In this document: in pieces, positions 38,113 through 45,839 of the stretch | How positions within the stretch are numbered: the first letter of the stretch is position 1 | Layout of the letters: the number at the start of each line of letters is the position of its first letter | DNA from: JAMZMI01 sp963848175 | GTDB lineage: Bacteria > Bacteroidota > Bacteroidia > Cytophagales > Cyclobacteriaceae | Reading direction: 5' to 3' | Assembly: GCA_963848175.1 (NCBI GenBank) | Contig: CAWKCO010000007.1 | Span: 218,199 to 282,198, forward strand | Length of the DNA stretch: 64,000 nucleotides | The notes under the pieces: generated by a model | The model's database searches: none | What the model was told of the DNA's origin: nothing | What the model saw: the letters and a program-made list of their open reading frames with translations, nothing else | Translations under genes and position numbers: made by a program

Positions 38113-38778
38113 TTATAGTATTGATGTTCCATTCAGATCCGTGGTTAAAATTTCGCTCATATAATCAAGAAATGGTCGCATGGCGCGATAGGTTTCATTT
38201 ACCCGCTCGGCAAAGTCTTGACTGAGTACTTCTCCATCTGAAAAATCATGTCTAATAATAAACTGTTTGTATCGCAATAGTTCTATGGCAGGATCATCTT
38301 TATCAAATCCTTTGGGTGTTGTTTTTACTTGACCGCCTTGCAGTGTGCCAAAGATTTTAACAAAATCAGCATCTGAGAGAATGGATGCGAGTCGCTCGGG
38401 TTCTGCGGAAATTTGGTTACGTATGTGCTTTAAATCCTGCGGATTTGGACCAAAAAATCCTCCTGCCACGAAGCTTGCCTCAGTTGCGATACAGAAATAA
38501 TACCCCCCACGCAGCGATGCTGTAGCACGAGCGAAACTTCCACTTCTATTCGTTTTATAGGGTGTTTTGTTTTTGGAAAACCTCACATCCTTGTAGATTC
38601 TGTATACACGACTTTTAGATTCATCTATCTGATCGTGTGTTTTCATTAGATCGAGTAGTTTGCCGGCAAAAGACTTGACTTCTTGGTCAGAAGTTTCAAA
38701 TTCAGATTTATGCGTATTAAACCAATCTCTATTGTTGTTTTGGCTGAGTTTGGTTAAAAATTGAAAGGTGCTTTTCAT
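38113..38778 (-). CDS. DUF2461 family protein
   Basis: A 221-residue cytoplasmic protein of the DUF2461 (TIGR02453) family. The N-terminus FQFLTKLSQNNNRDWFNTHK and the central RIYKDVRFSKNKTPYKTN are the family hallmarks, together with GGYYFCIATEASFVAGGFF. No experimentally proven function that I know of. Convergent with the RES toxin gene, ten bases between stops, leaving no room for a separate terminator. Confidence 0.9.
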   Translation of the reverse strand: MKSTFQFLTKLSQNNNRDWFNTHKSEFETSDQEVKSFAGKLLDLMKTHDQIDESKSRVYRIYKDVRFSKNKTPYKTNRSGSFARATASLRGGYYFCIATEASFVAGGFFGPNPQDLKHIRNQISAEPERLASILSDADFVKIFGTLQGGQVKTTPKGFDKDDPAIELLRYKQFIIRHDFSDGEVLSQDFAERVNETYRAMRPFLDYMSEILTTDLNGTSIL

Positions 38779-38814
38779 TTTTCCGGAAGTTGTTTTTGCA
38801 GTTTAGGCTGTGTT

Positions 38815-39747
38815 TTAGGATTTCTGAGCTTGAACTTTGCCTCTATTGATGTTGATTAAGATTGCGCTGACAAGAATAACGATCATTCCTAAGACTTGAT
38901 TGGGTGAGAGCGATTCGTTTGCAAGAAAGATTCCTGCTATCACTGCTATAATGGGATTGATATAGGCGTAAGTCCCCACCACGGCTGAAGGGAGTTTTTG
39001 CATGAGCCAAGTATAGGCAAGGAAAGCTACTACCGAACCTGCCAATGCTAGATATAAAACCGCAGACCATGCTTGCCAAGGGATTTTAAGTATATCGAAT
39101 TTTTGTATTTCGCCTATCGAGCCACTAATCAGTAAACAAACGAATGACCCACCAATCAACTGCCAGCTGAGGTTGGATGTCATACTTCCTTTGGATGGCT
39201 TTGGATCTGTAATAGAGCGTGCCGACTGCCCAGAAGATGGCGCCTAATATGACGGCCGCAGAGGCAATAATTTGCAACTGGATGTCAGCCATGGGAAGCG
39301 GCTCACTCAGTTTGTCTTTGAAAAGGATGATGATGCCAATGAAGCCAAGTCCAATACCAAACAGGATGAATTTGTTTGAAAAATAGAGCCCCCAATGTGT
39401 TCGGTCAAATACCACAAACCAAATAGGCATGGTTGCGATCAGTACTGAAGCGTACCCCGACGAAATGTATTGTTCAGACCAAAAAAGCAACCCTTGTCCA
39501 CCCACCAATACCACTGTGCCCACGATGGTGTTGTGAATTATAATGCTTCTTGTGGGAAGTTTTTCTCCTTGATTAAAACATAAGCCAATAAGACCACTCC
39601 CGCGATAATGAAACGGACGAAGGCCATAAGAAAAGGGGGGAATCCCGAGAGTCCTATGGCAATAGCCAAATAGGTAGTTCCCCAAATAATATATATAGCT
39701 GCAAAACTCATAAGAATGAGCAGCGTTTGGCGAGGGATTATGTTCAT
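38815..39747 (-). pseudogene. EamA family (DMT superfamily) transporter, two frameshifts
   Basis: Restored length is 310 residues with about ten hydrophobic segments in two EamA repeats: first repeat from IYIIWGTTYLAIAIGL to SEQYISSGYASVLIATMPIW, second from QLQIIASAAVILGAIFWAVG to LPSAVVGTYAYINPIIAVIAG. Frame changes near 39,540 (missing base) and 39,199 (extra G; correction reads YRSKPSKGSMTSN). An exporter or importer of metabolites; substrate unknown. Lies downstream of the GNAT and MarR genes on the same strand with 29 bp spacing and may belong to that operon. Confidence 0.8.
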
Positions 39748-39776
39748 GTGCTGGTAAAACCGTTAAATAGAGAAAA

Positions 39777-40271
39777 TCATAAATCCATGGCCATACGAAT
39801 GTTGCACCGTGTGTAGGGAGAGCAAGACGATAGCGGCACTACCTTAAACCCTGTTTTGATGTACAGGTTGAGCGCAGTGGTGAGTTTGGTATTTGATTCT
39901 AGCACTAGCTGCGTTTTTCCTGCTTCTTTGGCTGTAGCTATGGCGTGTTGAATCAGTTTTTTACCAATTTTCAAACCTTGAAAATTGGCATTTACTCCCA
40001 TTTTTGCCAGCTCGTAGGTGGTCTCATTCTCATTGATTAAAGCAGCAGTACCCACTATTTCACCTTTATATTTTGCAAAGAAAATTTGCCCACCATTCAT
40101 TATGATGTAGGTTTCGGGTGCATCCAACATCTCGCGATCGTGCGGTTCTACTTCAAAATATTTTTCCAGCCATTCATAATTTAGTCTGGCAAAGTCTGCA
40201 GCGTATTTTGCCTCAAAGGCCAAAATCTCTATGTCATTTTTTGTGTCAGTGAACGAAATCATGCGCTCCAT
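39777..40271 (-). CDS. GNAT family N-acetyltransferase
   Basis: A 164-residue GNAT acetyltransferase. The acetyl-CoA binding motif A is seen in LAKMGVNANFQGLKIGKKLIQHAIATA, preceded by the strand GEIVGTAALI and followed by LVLESNTKLTTALNLYIKTGF. It begins on the same base where the MarR gene ends, so both are translated from one message. Fusions and operons of MarR regulators with GNAT enzymes are common; substrate is unknown. Confidence 0.85.
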   Translation of the reverse strand: MERMISFTDTKNDIEILAFEAKYAADFARLNYEWLEKYFEVEPHDREMLDAPETYIIMNGGQIFFAKYKGEIVGTAALINENETTYELAKMGVNANFQGLKIGKKLIQHAIATAKEAGKTQLVLESNTKLTTALNLYIKTGFKVVPLSSCSPYTRCNIRMAMDL

Positions 40272-40768
40272 TATTTTGTGTGTTGTGATTCAGTAATTTG
40301 TAGTTGTTCCATTGTTCGGTCTTTGAATCCCTTTTCTTCAAACCGATCTTCAAGGATTTGTAAAACCTGCATGGCATTGGTTCCCTCTAATGCTTCAATG
40401 ATGCTTTGTTCACCAGCATTCCAAATTTCTTCGAGCTGTGGCATTAGGTCGTAAGATTTTTGAGTGAGTCCCAAAACTCGTCTTCTGCTGTCTTGCTCAC
40501 AAGTTTTGCTTGTGAGGTAGCCGGCTTTCATCATTTTGTTGGTCAGCGTGATCACGGAAGGGTGAGACAGCTTAATGCAATCGGCTATTTCGGTAACGCC
40601 CATTTCTTTGTTGCTTTTGAGGAGCCTGAAAATCACATACCAGTTTGGTTCTATGTCCAATCCCAATTCCTTGTACATTTTTCGGCCATCGTGAATAAGT
40701 GCATCACTGAGCCGCTTAATGCGCATCGTGAACCCTAGGCAACCTAATTCGTGTGTAAAATCTTTCAT
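40271..40768 (-). CDS. MarR family transcriptional regulator
   Basis: A 165-residue MarR-type repressor: N-terminal dimerisation helix, then the winged helix-turn-helix (MGVTEIADCIKLSHPSVITL, NKMMKAGYLTSKTC) with the wing EQDSRRRVLGLTQK, and C-terminal dimerisation helices. Two palindromic sites lie directly upstream, the first touching its start codon, which suggests autorepression of the marR-GNAT(-eamA) operon. The inducer is unknown. Confidence 0.88.
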   Translation of the reverse strand: MKDFTHELGCLGFTMRIKRLSDALIHDGRKMYKELGLDIEPNWYVIFRLLKSNKEMGVTEIADCIKLSHPSVITLTNKMMKAGYLTSKTCEQDSRRRVLGLTQKSYDLMPQLEEIWNAGEQSIIEALEGTNAMQVLQILEDRFEEKGFKDRTMEQLQITESQHTK

Positions 40769-40819
40769 TTTATGTAGTTGACTACATAAAATTAGGTAAT
40801 GCGTAGTTAACTACATAAC
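40768..40819 (-). promoter_or_regulatory. Paired MarR operator candidates
   Basis: Site 1, 40,768-40,791, has 11-base complementary arms TTTTATGTAGT and ACTACATAAAA around a two-base centre. Site 2, 40,800-40,819, carries the perfect palindrome GTAGTTAACTAC. The two share GTAGTT(G/A)ACTACATAA and are offset by 29 bp. Directly upstream of the MarR gene and up to 200 bp from the divergent fadD-like start, they fit MarR binding. Confidence 0.65.
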
Positions 40820-40998
40820 TCTTAGGCAAATTTTATTTTTGTGATTCGGAAGTGGTCTTCTAGCCCAGTGGACAATTATAAGAGAGCGTGTGCTCGTATA
40901 ACTGTTTATTATCGAAAGAATAAGAAATGATAATGAGGTAAACATATCTCATTAATTAAATAGTCGTTTTATCTTTAGACACTACCAAAACCCAAAAA

Positions 40999-42690
40999 AT
41001 GATGAGTAAGCAACCATGGTTAGAACATTACCCGAGTATGGTTCCAAAAACCATAGATCCTGACAAATACCAGAATATCCCTGAGCTATTGGCTGAGTCA
41101 ACAAAAAAATACAGCGAAAAACCTGCCTTTGAGAATATGGGCAAAAGTATCTCGTATCAGGAGCTACATGAAATCTCAGATCAATTGGCGGCATTTTTTC
41201 AAAATGAGCTAAAGCTAAAGAAAGGGGATAAAATAGCGATCCAACTGCCGAACGTACTTCAAAATCCCATCACTATCCATGCGGCTCTAAAGGCTGGTTT
41301 GGTAGTAGTGAATACAAATCCGCTTTATACTCCTTCTGAGATGAAGCATCAGTTTACAGATTCTGGAGCTAAGGCCATTGTGATCTTGTCAAACTTCGCA
41401 TTTAATCTTGAGAAAATTCTCAAAGACACTTCCATAGAGCACGTAATCGTTACCGATTTGGGAGATATGCTTGGTGGACTTAAAGGAAGTTTGGTAAGCT
41501 TCGTGGTGAAGTACATAAAAAAAATGGTTCCTGCCTATCATTTGCCGACAGCCATCAAGTTTAAGGATGCTCTGCAAAAGGGGAGCAAGTCGAAATTTGA
41601 GAAACCAGAGATTGCGAATAATGATCTTGCATTTCTGCAATACACCGGTGGAACTACAGGGGTTTCAAAAGGCGCTATGCTGACACATCGCAATTTGATT
41701 GCCAACTTGCAGCAAGTTGAAGCGTGGTTGGCGCCTTCTTCTCTGCGAAATGGGGAAGAAACCTTTATAGCAGCACTTCCATTGTATCATATTTTTGCCC
41801 TGAATGCACATGCATTGTTTTCCGCAAAGGTGGGAGCTTGCAATATTCTTATTACCAACCCCAAGGATATGAAGGCTTTTGTCAAGGAACTGGCCAGTCA
41901 TAAATATACGCTTATCACTGGCGTCAATACACTTTTCAATGGCTTACTCAATCAGCCAGATTTTGTAGCGCTTGACCATTCAGCGGTGAAAGTAGCACTG
42001 GCAGGAGGGATGGCTTTGCAGCGTGCGGTTTTTGAGAAATGGGAAAAAACCACAGGGTTGAAAATCGCTGAGGCTTATGGATTGACAGAAACATCTCCTG
42101 GGCTTTGCATCAATCCGCTGAGTGGAGACAACAGGGCGGGGACAATCGGAATGCCGCTACCGAGTACCGAAATTGTATTGCTGGATGATGATGGCAATGA
42201 AGTAGGTGAAGGTGAAAAAGGAGAATTGTGCTGCAAAGGACCGCAAGTTTTCCCTGGGTATTGGAATAGGCCAGACGAAACAACGGCCAGTTTTGTGAAT
42301 GGCTATTTTAAAACTGGAGATATAGCTACAATGGATCCTGACGGGTATTTCAGGATTGTGGATCGGAAAAAGGAAATGATTTTGGTCTCAGGATTCAATG
42401 TATATCCAAATGAAGTGGAAGATGCTGTGGCAAGTCACCCAAAGGTGCTTGAAGTAGGTGCCATTTCCGTTCCAGACAGTAGATCTACTGAGGCGGTGAA
42501 GGTTTATATTGTCAAGAAAGATCCTACATTGACCGAAGATGAGATTCGTGAATTTTGTATTCAAGAGCTTACTGGCTACAAACGTCCTAAGCACATTGCC
42601 TTTATTGAAGAATTGCCCAAATCCAATATTGGAAAAATACTAAGAAGGGTGCTCAGAGAGAATGATCTGAAGCAAAATCAATATGACTAA
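40999..42690 (+). CDS. fadD: Long-chain fatty acid-CoA ligase
   Basis: A 563-residue acyl-CoA synthetase: activates fatty acids with ATP and CoA at the membrane for beta-oxidation or lipid synthesis. Motifs: P-loop QYTGGTTGVSKGAMLTH, the A5 motif EAYGLTETSPG, GYFKTGDIA, and the linker VDRKKEMILVSGFNVYPNEVED, ending with the catalytic lysine in LPKSNIGKILRR. The length and FNVYPNEVED pattern fit FadD-type medium/long-chain ligases. The frame is intact although the genes around it are broken. A second ATG follows directly (MMSK), so the start could be three bases later. Confidence 0.9.
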   Translation: MMSKQPWLEHYPSMVPKTIDPDKYQNIPELLAESTKKYSEKPAFENMGKSISYQELHEISDQLAAFFQNELKLKKGDKIAIQLPNVLQNPITIHAALKAGLVVVNTNPLYTPSEMKHQFTDSGAKAIVILSNFAFNLEKILKDTSIEHVIVTDLGDMLGGLKGSLVSFVVKYIKKMVPAYHLPTAIKFKDALQKGSKSKFEKPEIANNDLAFLQYTGGTTGVSKGAMLTHRNLIANLQQVEAWLAPSSLRNGEETFIAALPLYHIFALNAHALFSAKVGACNILITNPKDMKAFVKELASHKYTLITGVNTLFNGLLNQPDFVALDHSAVKVALAGGMALQRAVFEKWEKTTGLKIAEAYGLTETSPGLCINPLSGDNRAGTIGMPLPSTEIVLLDDDGNEVGEGEKGELCCKGPQVFPGYWNRPDETTASFVNGYFKTGDIATMDPDGYFRIVDRKKEMILVSGFNVYPNEVEDAVASHPKVLEVGAISVPDSRSTEAVKVYIVKKDPTLTEDEIREFCIQELTGYKRPKHIAFIEELPKSNIGKILRRVLRENDLKQNQYD

Positions 42691-42707
42691 TCATAAAATC
42701 AACTAAC

Positions 42708-42740
42708 AAAAACGGCCTGAATTTCAGGCCGTTTTTGTTT
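42708..42740. terminator. Bidirectional terminator between fadD-like and DUF3298/4163 genes
   Basis: A 13-base stem AAAAACGGCCTGA (42,708-42,720) with TCAGGCCGTTTTT (42,724-42,736) and a three-base loop, flanked by A's on one side and T's on the other. It can serve both convergent genes. Confidence 0.85.
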
Positions 42741-42743
42741 CAG

Positions 42744-43582
42744 TCAGTCAATTCTGAAAATCTCCTTAATATCCTCAAAAGGTATTGCCAGCTCTGATGC
42801 ACCCTCAGAGTAAGCAGCAATGTCGTAATTGTTATAATAGAATATGATTCCCTTCTGAGTAAATCCAAAATTGCTGCTAAGTGCGAACTTGTCATTATCA
42901 AAGTTGAAACCTGCTGCTGTGAGGCTCTCACTTGCTGTGAGATTGTGATTTTTTCTAAATTGTTTTTCCGCCAAGGCGGTAAGCATTTGTTTGTCTCTTA
43001 CGAAATAAGAAATTCGATCTAATATTTTTCCTTTTGGAGAAAAATTTACGAAATGCACTTCCGATTGGCATGAGCTCCACCACCATAAGATTCTGTTTCA
43101 AATTTAAAACTCAGAAAGTCCTTTGATTGATAAGTAGGAGTCACATCCATTTCGATATACCAAGGTGCTTGTACTTCTGGAAATTCCTTTTTGAAGTCAT
43201 TATAGCTATCTACAAATAAGGATGCGATTGACTCTGGGTTGTCTGTGGCTTTTGCACCCATCACAAACTCAGCCAAATATTCACTGATCTTGGACTGTAG
43301 TGCCTTATCTAATTTCACCTCACTTTCAAATTTTGGATACTCGACGTTTACTCTTGTGCATTCGTTACCAGAACAGCCGCTATTCTTTTTGGTGATATTG
43401 GCTTTTGCGTAGTTCAAGTTTAATGTGTTGCTAGTGTTTGCTTCAGAGCTGAGCTCAGAGGTAGTCTTGGTTTCTTGTGACGAGCTCTCTGTTTCGTATT
43501 GGCTCGATGTTTTTATGTCGCATCCGGCTAAAAGTACGATCAACAGCAAAAATGAAAATTTAGGAATATGGTACAGATTCAT
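42744..43582 (-). pseudogene. DUF4163/DUF3298 lipoprotein (RsiV-like), one frameshift
   Basis: Restored length is 279 residues. Signal peptide with lipobox LLAGC, then a Ser/Thr-rich linker, then the DUF4163 region (INVEYPKFES-type strand, YLAEFVMGAKATDN) and the DUF3298 half: GGGAHANR joined to HFVNFSPKGKIL and GFTQKGIIFYYNNYDIAAYS. The break near 43,060 is one missing base (G in AAGGTGC on the coding strand). Family relatives include RsiV, an anti-sigma factor that binds lysozyme; this protein is a periplasmic or surface lipoprotein, and its ligand is unknown. Confidence 0.8.
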
Positions 43583-43750
43583 CGAATAGGTAAAGTAGAA
43601 GTTGAGATTATTTGGTTTGTTTTGTACGCAAAATAAGTGATCGGAATGTGCGAATGAAAATTTCCTTTACTAATAGTTTTACATTCTACTCATTCATATG
43701 TTTCTAGAAAAGAATATCAACAGAATGGATCATTGTCCTACTAACGAAAA

Positions 43751-44696
43751 ATGAGAATAATGAGATTACAATTGACAATTATTGCCTTGGTACTGATTAC
43801 TGGTTTTAGCACACAGGCGCAGACTACAGATACCACCTATTGGTTAAAGGGAGGGTTTGGTTCTTTAACATTTTCTCAAATAAAACTAAGTGACAATTGG
43901 CAGGGTGGAGGTCAATCATCTATAGCAATTAATGGTATTGCAAATATTTTTGCGGACTATAAAAAAGACAGGACTACTTGGGAGAATTCTCTTAATATGG
44001 GGTATGGGCTTATCAAACAAGGGGAAGATGGAGGTCTGGTTAAGTCTGATGACCAAATTAACTTAGTAAGTAAAGTGGGGTATCGTATCGAAAAAAGTAA
44101 TGAGAAATGGTTTTATAGTGGACTTTTAGATTTTAAAACCCAGTTTGATGAAGGACTAGAGGCCAGATACAAATATTGTTATTTCAAAAGCATTAGCTCC
44201 AGCATACCTCACTATTGGTTTGGGTATAGACTTTAAACCCAACGATGTGCTTTCCATTAACTACATCCCGCTTACGGGAAAATTTACCTATGTCGTTGTT
44301 CAGCGATTGGCTGATGCAGGAGCTTATGGTGTGCCAGATGGAAATAAGGCACGTGGTGAGTTTGGTTCTTATTTGAGGATCAAATATAAGGATGACATTT
44401 TTGAGAATGTCAATTTAGAATCTCGCGTAGAACTTTTTACCAATTATGTAGAAAGCTTTGGTGTGATAGATGTCAACTGGCAAAATGTCTTGGTGATGAA
44501 GGTGAATAAATTTCTAACAGCCAACCTTTTTGCTCAGATCATTTACGACAAGGATATAAAAGAAGAAAAAGTGATTAATGAGGGATTGCCCACTGAGCAA
44601 ACGATCATGGATGAAGTAGGTGTCCAGTTCAAAAGTGTATTTGGCGTTGGTCTGAGCTATTCGCTAGGAGCGCAAAGCGAAAAAAGTAAATTCTGA
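43751..44696 (+). pseudogene. DUF3078 outer-membrane-type protein, one frameshift
   Basis: Restored length is 314 residues. Signal peptide ending STQAQ, then the DUF3078 pattern: WLKGGFGSLTFSQIKLSDNW, QGGGQSSIAINGIANIFADY, NSLNMGYGLIKQG, and LSINYIPLTGKFTYVVVQRL after the break, closing with beta strands that suggest an outer-membrane barrel. The frame change near 44,165 (one extra base) rejoins as EGLEADTNIVISKALAPAYLTIG. Function unknown; the family is nearly confined to Bacteroidota. Confidence 0.83.
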
Positions 44697-44716
44697 GACT
44701 AGATTTTATGATTGTA

Positions 44717-44742
44717 AAAAGACAGGTTTTCCTGTCTTTTTT
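44717..44742. terminator. Terminator between DUF3078 and RES toxin genes
   Basis: Ten-base stem AAAAGACAGG (44,717-44,726) with CCTGTCTTTT (44,731-44,740), a TTTT loop and flanking A/T runs, so usable from either strand by these convergent genes. Confidence 0.8.
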
Positions 44743-44747
44743 CGTTT

Positions 44748-45206
44748 CTAGCGGATTTTGTTTATCAGACGGTTGTCAAACAGCAACGGCCGACTATCAA
44801 TAACTGAAATCTCATGAAACTGAGGATGCATCGGGTTCAATAGAAAATTGTATTCAGAGTTGGTCACTGCACTGGGCACTTTGAGGCACAGCCCTCCATT
44901 TTCGAAGAATTTGCTCCCTATTATTGTGGTTTCGGTGATATGTGGAAACCTATTCCACTGCTCAGGCAGATTTTCAATTGTGGTGATTGGCAAATGGTCA
45001 GGAAAATTAATTTCGCAGCAATACATTCCCTTGTTAATCTGAATAGACGATAAGTTGACAATGATTTCTAAGGTAGCAAGCGATAAGTTGGCAGAAGTGT
45101 ATACCATAGGCACCCCTACTTGATTCCATCTTCCTCCGTATAGCATAGCCCCAGTACCCGATAGGTCTTGAGCGAAATTTTTCGAAGATATTCGGTATAG
45201 AATCAT
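44748..45206 (-). CDS. RES-domain toxin (second pair)
   Basis: A 152-residue RES domain, likely an NAD+-consuming growth inhibitor. ILYRISSKNFA at the start with the conserved arginine, GGRWNQVGVPMVYTSANLSLATLE (R, Y and E positions), and NPMHPQFHEISV near the end. Only moderate similarity to the toxin at 37,677 is apparent by eye, so this is a separate lineage and not a recent duplicate. Its ATG directly follows the antitoxin TAA. Confidence 0.9.
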   Translation of the reverse strand: MILYRISSKNFAQDLSGTGAMLYGGRWNQVGVPMVYTSANLSLATLEIIVNLSSIQINKGMYCCEINFPDHLPITTIENLPEQWNRFPHITETTIIGSKFFENGGLCLKVPSAVTNSEYNFLLNPMHPQFHEISVIDSRPLLFDNRLINKIR

Positions 45207-45617
45207 TTAGGAATAAACGCCGTGCTGAATACGTCCTACTAAATCTCTTACAATGGACAGCCCTGTGTCATTATTTAGGATGTCTATTGGCTTTTGATTG
45301 CCAAGTGCAAGCAGTGGAGTGTCTATCCATTGCTGAAAGGAAGCAGTATCTCCAAAGACAACTTTGCCCATTTGGTAGAGTGTGGCAATCTGTAGTACTC
45401 TATCGCTTACAATAGGGTTGAGCAATTCTTTGTCCTTGACTTTTTCTATGGTGCGCTTGCTTACTGGTAGCAATGAAGAAAATTGAGTGAGATTCATGCC
45501 TGTGAGAGATACGATATAAAGAAAATCAGATTTGGTAATGCCGTCATGAGCCTTTTGGTAGCGCACTGCTGGATCATTCAAAACATCTAATGGTTGGTCT
45601 TCATTGTCTCCGTACAT
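45207..45617 (-). CDS. Xre/MbcA/ParS-type antitoxin (second pair)
   Basis: A 136-residue antitoxin: helix-turn-helix around LTGMNLTQFSSLLPVSKRTIE and the MbcA/ParS toxin-binding domain (LYQMGKVVFGDTASFQQWID, PLLALGNQKPIDILNND, IVRDLVGRIQHG). The last segment binds over the RES active site in known structures. Twenty-five bases upstream is a strongly symmetric candidate operator, so autoregulation is likely. Confidence 0.9.
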   Translation of the reverse strand: MYGDNEDQPLDVLNDPAVRYQKAHDGITKSDFLYIVSLTGMNLTQFSSLLPVSKRTIEKVKDKELLNPIVSDRVLQIATLYQMGKVVFGDTASFQQWIDTPLLALGNQKPIDILNNDTGLSIVRDLVGRIQHGVYS

Positions 45618-45641
45618 GATAGAATCATTTCTTCAAATTTA

Positions 45642-45675
45642 CGAAATATTTCTTAAAATTAAAAGAAATATTTCG
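45642..45675 (-). promoter_or_regulatory. Symmetric operator candidate of the second RES-Xre operon
   Basis: Thirteen-base perfect inverted arms (CGAAATATTTCTT at 45,642-45,654 and its complement at 45,663-45,675) separated by eight bases. Each arm itself holds the palindrome GAAATATTTC (45,643-45,652 and 45,665-45,674), so there are two identical dyads 22 bp apart, two helical turns, just upstream of the antitoxin start. A fit for two antitoxin dimers. Confidence 0.65.
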
Positions 45676-45839
45676 CTACGCACGCTGATTATCATCTATA
45701 GGGTGGATAAACTGCCGCTTATCTGAAAACGAGAAACGATTTTAATTATTAGTGTATAAATTAAATTTATAATTGGAAAGCCATTTCTTTTTACCTTCGG
45801 CTAAGCCAATAAGTTTTCAATAATTAACCAGAATAAACA

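Noticed and set aside
40861..40930. tRNA-like stretch upstream of the fadD-like gene
   Set aside because: It has no T-loop consensus and does not fold into a cloverleaf by hand.
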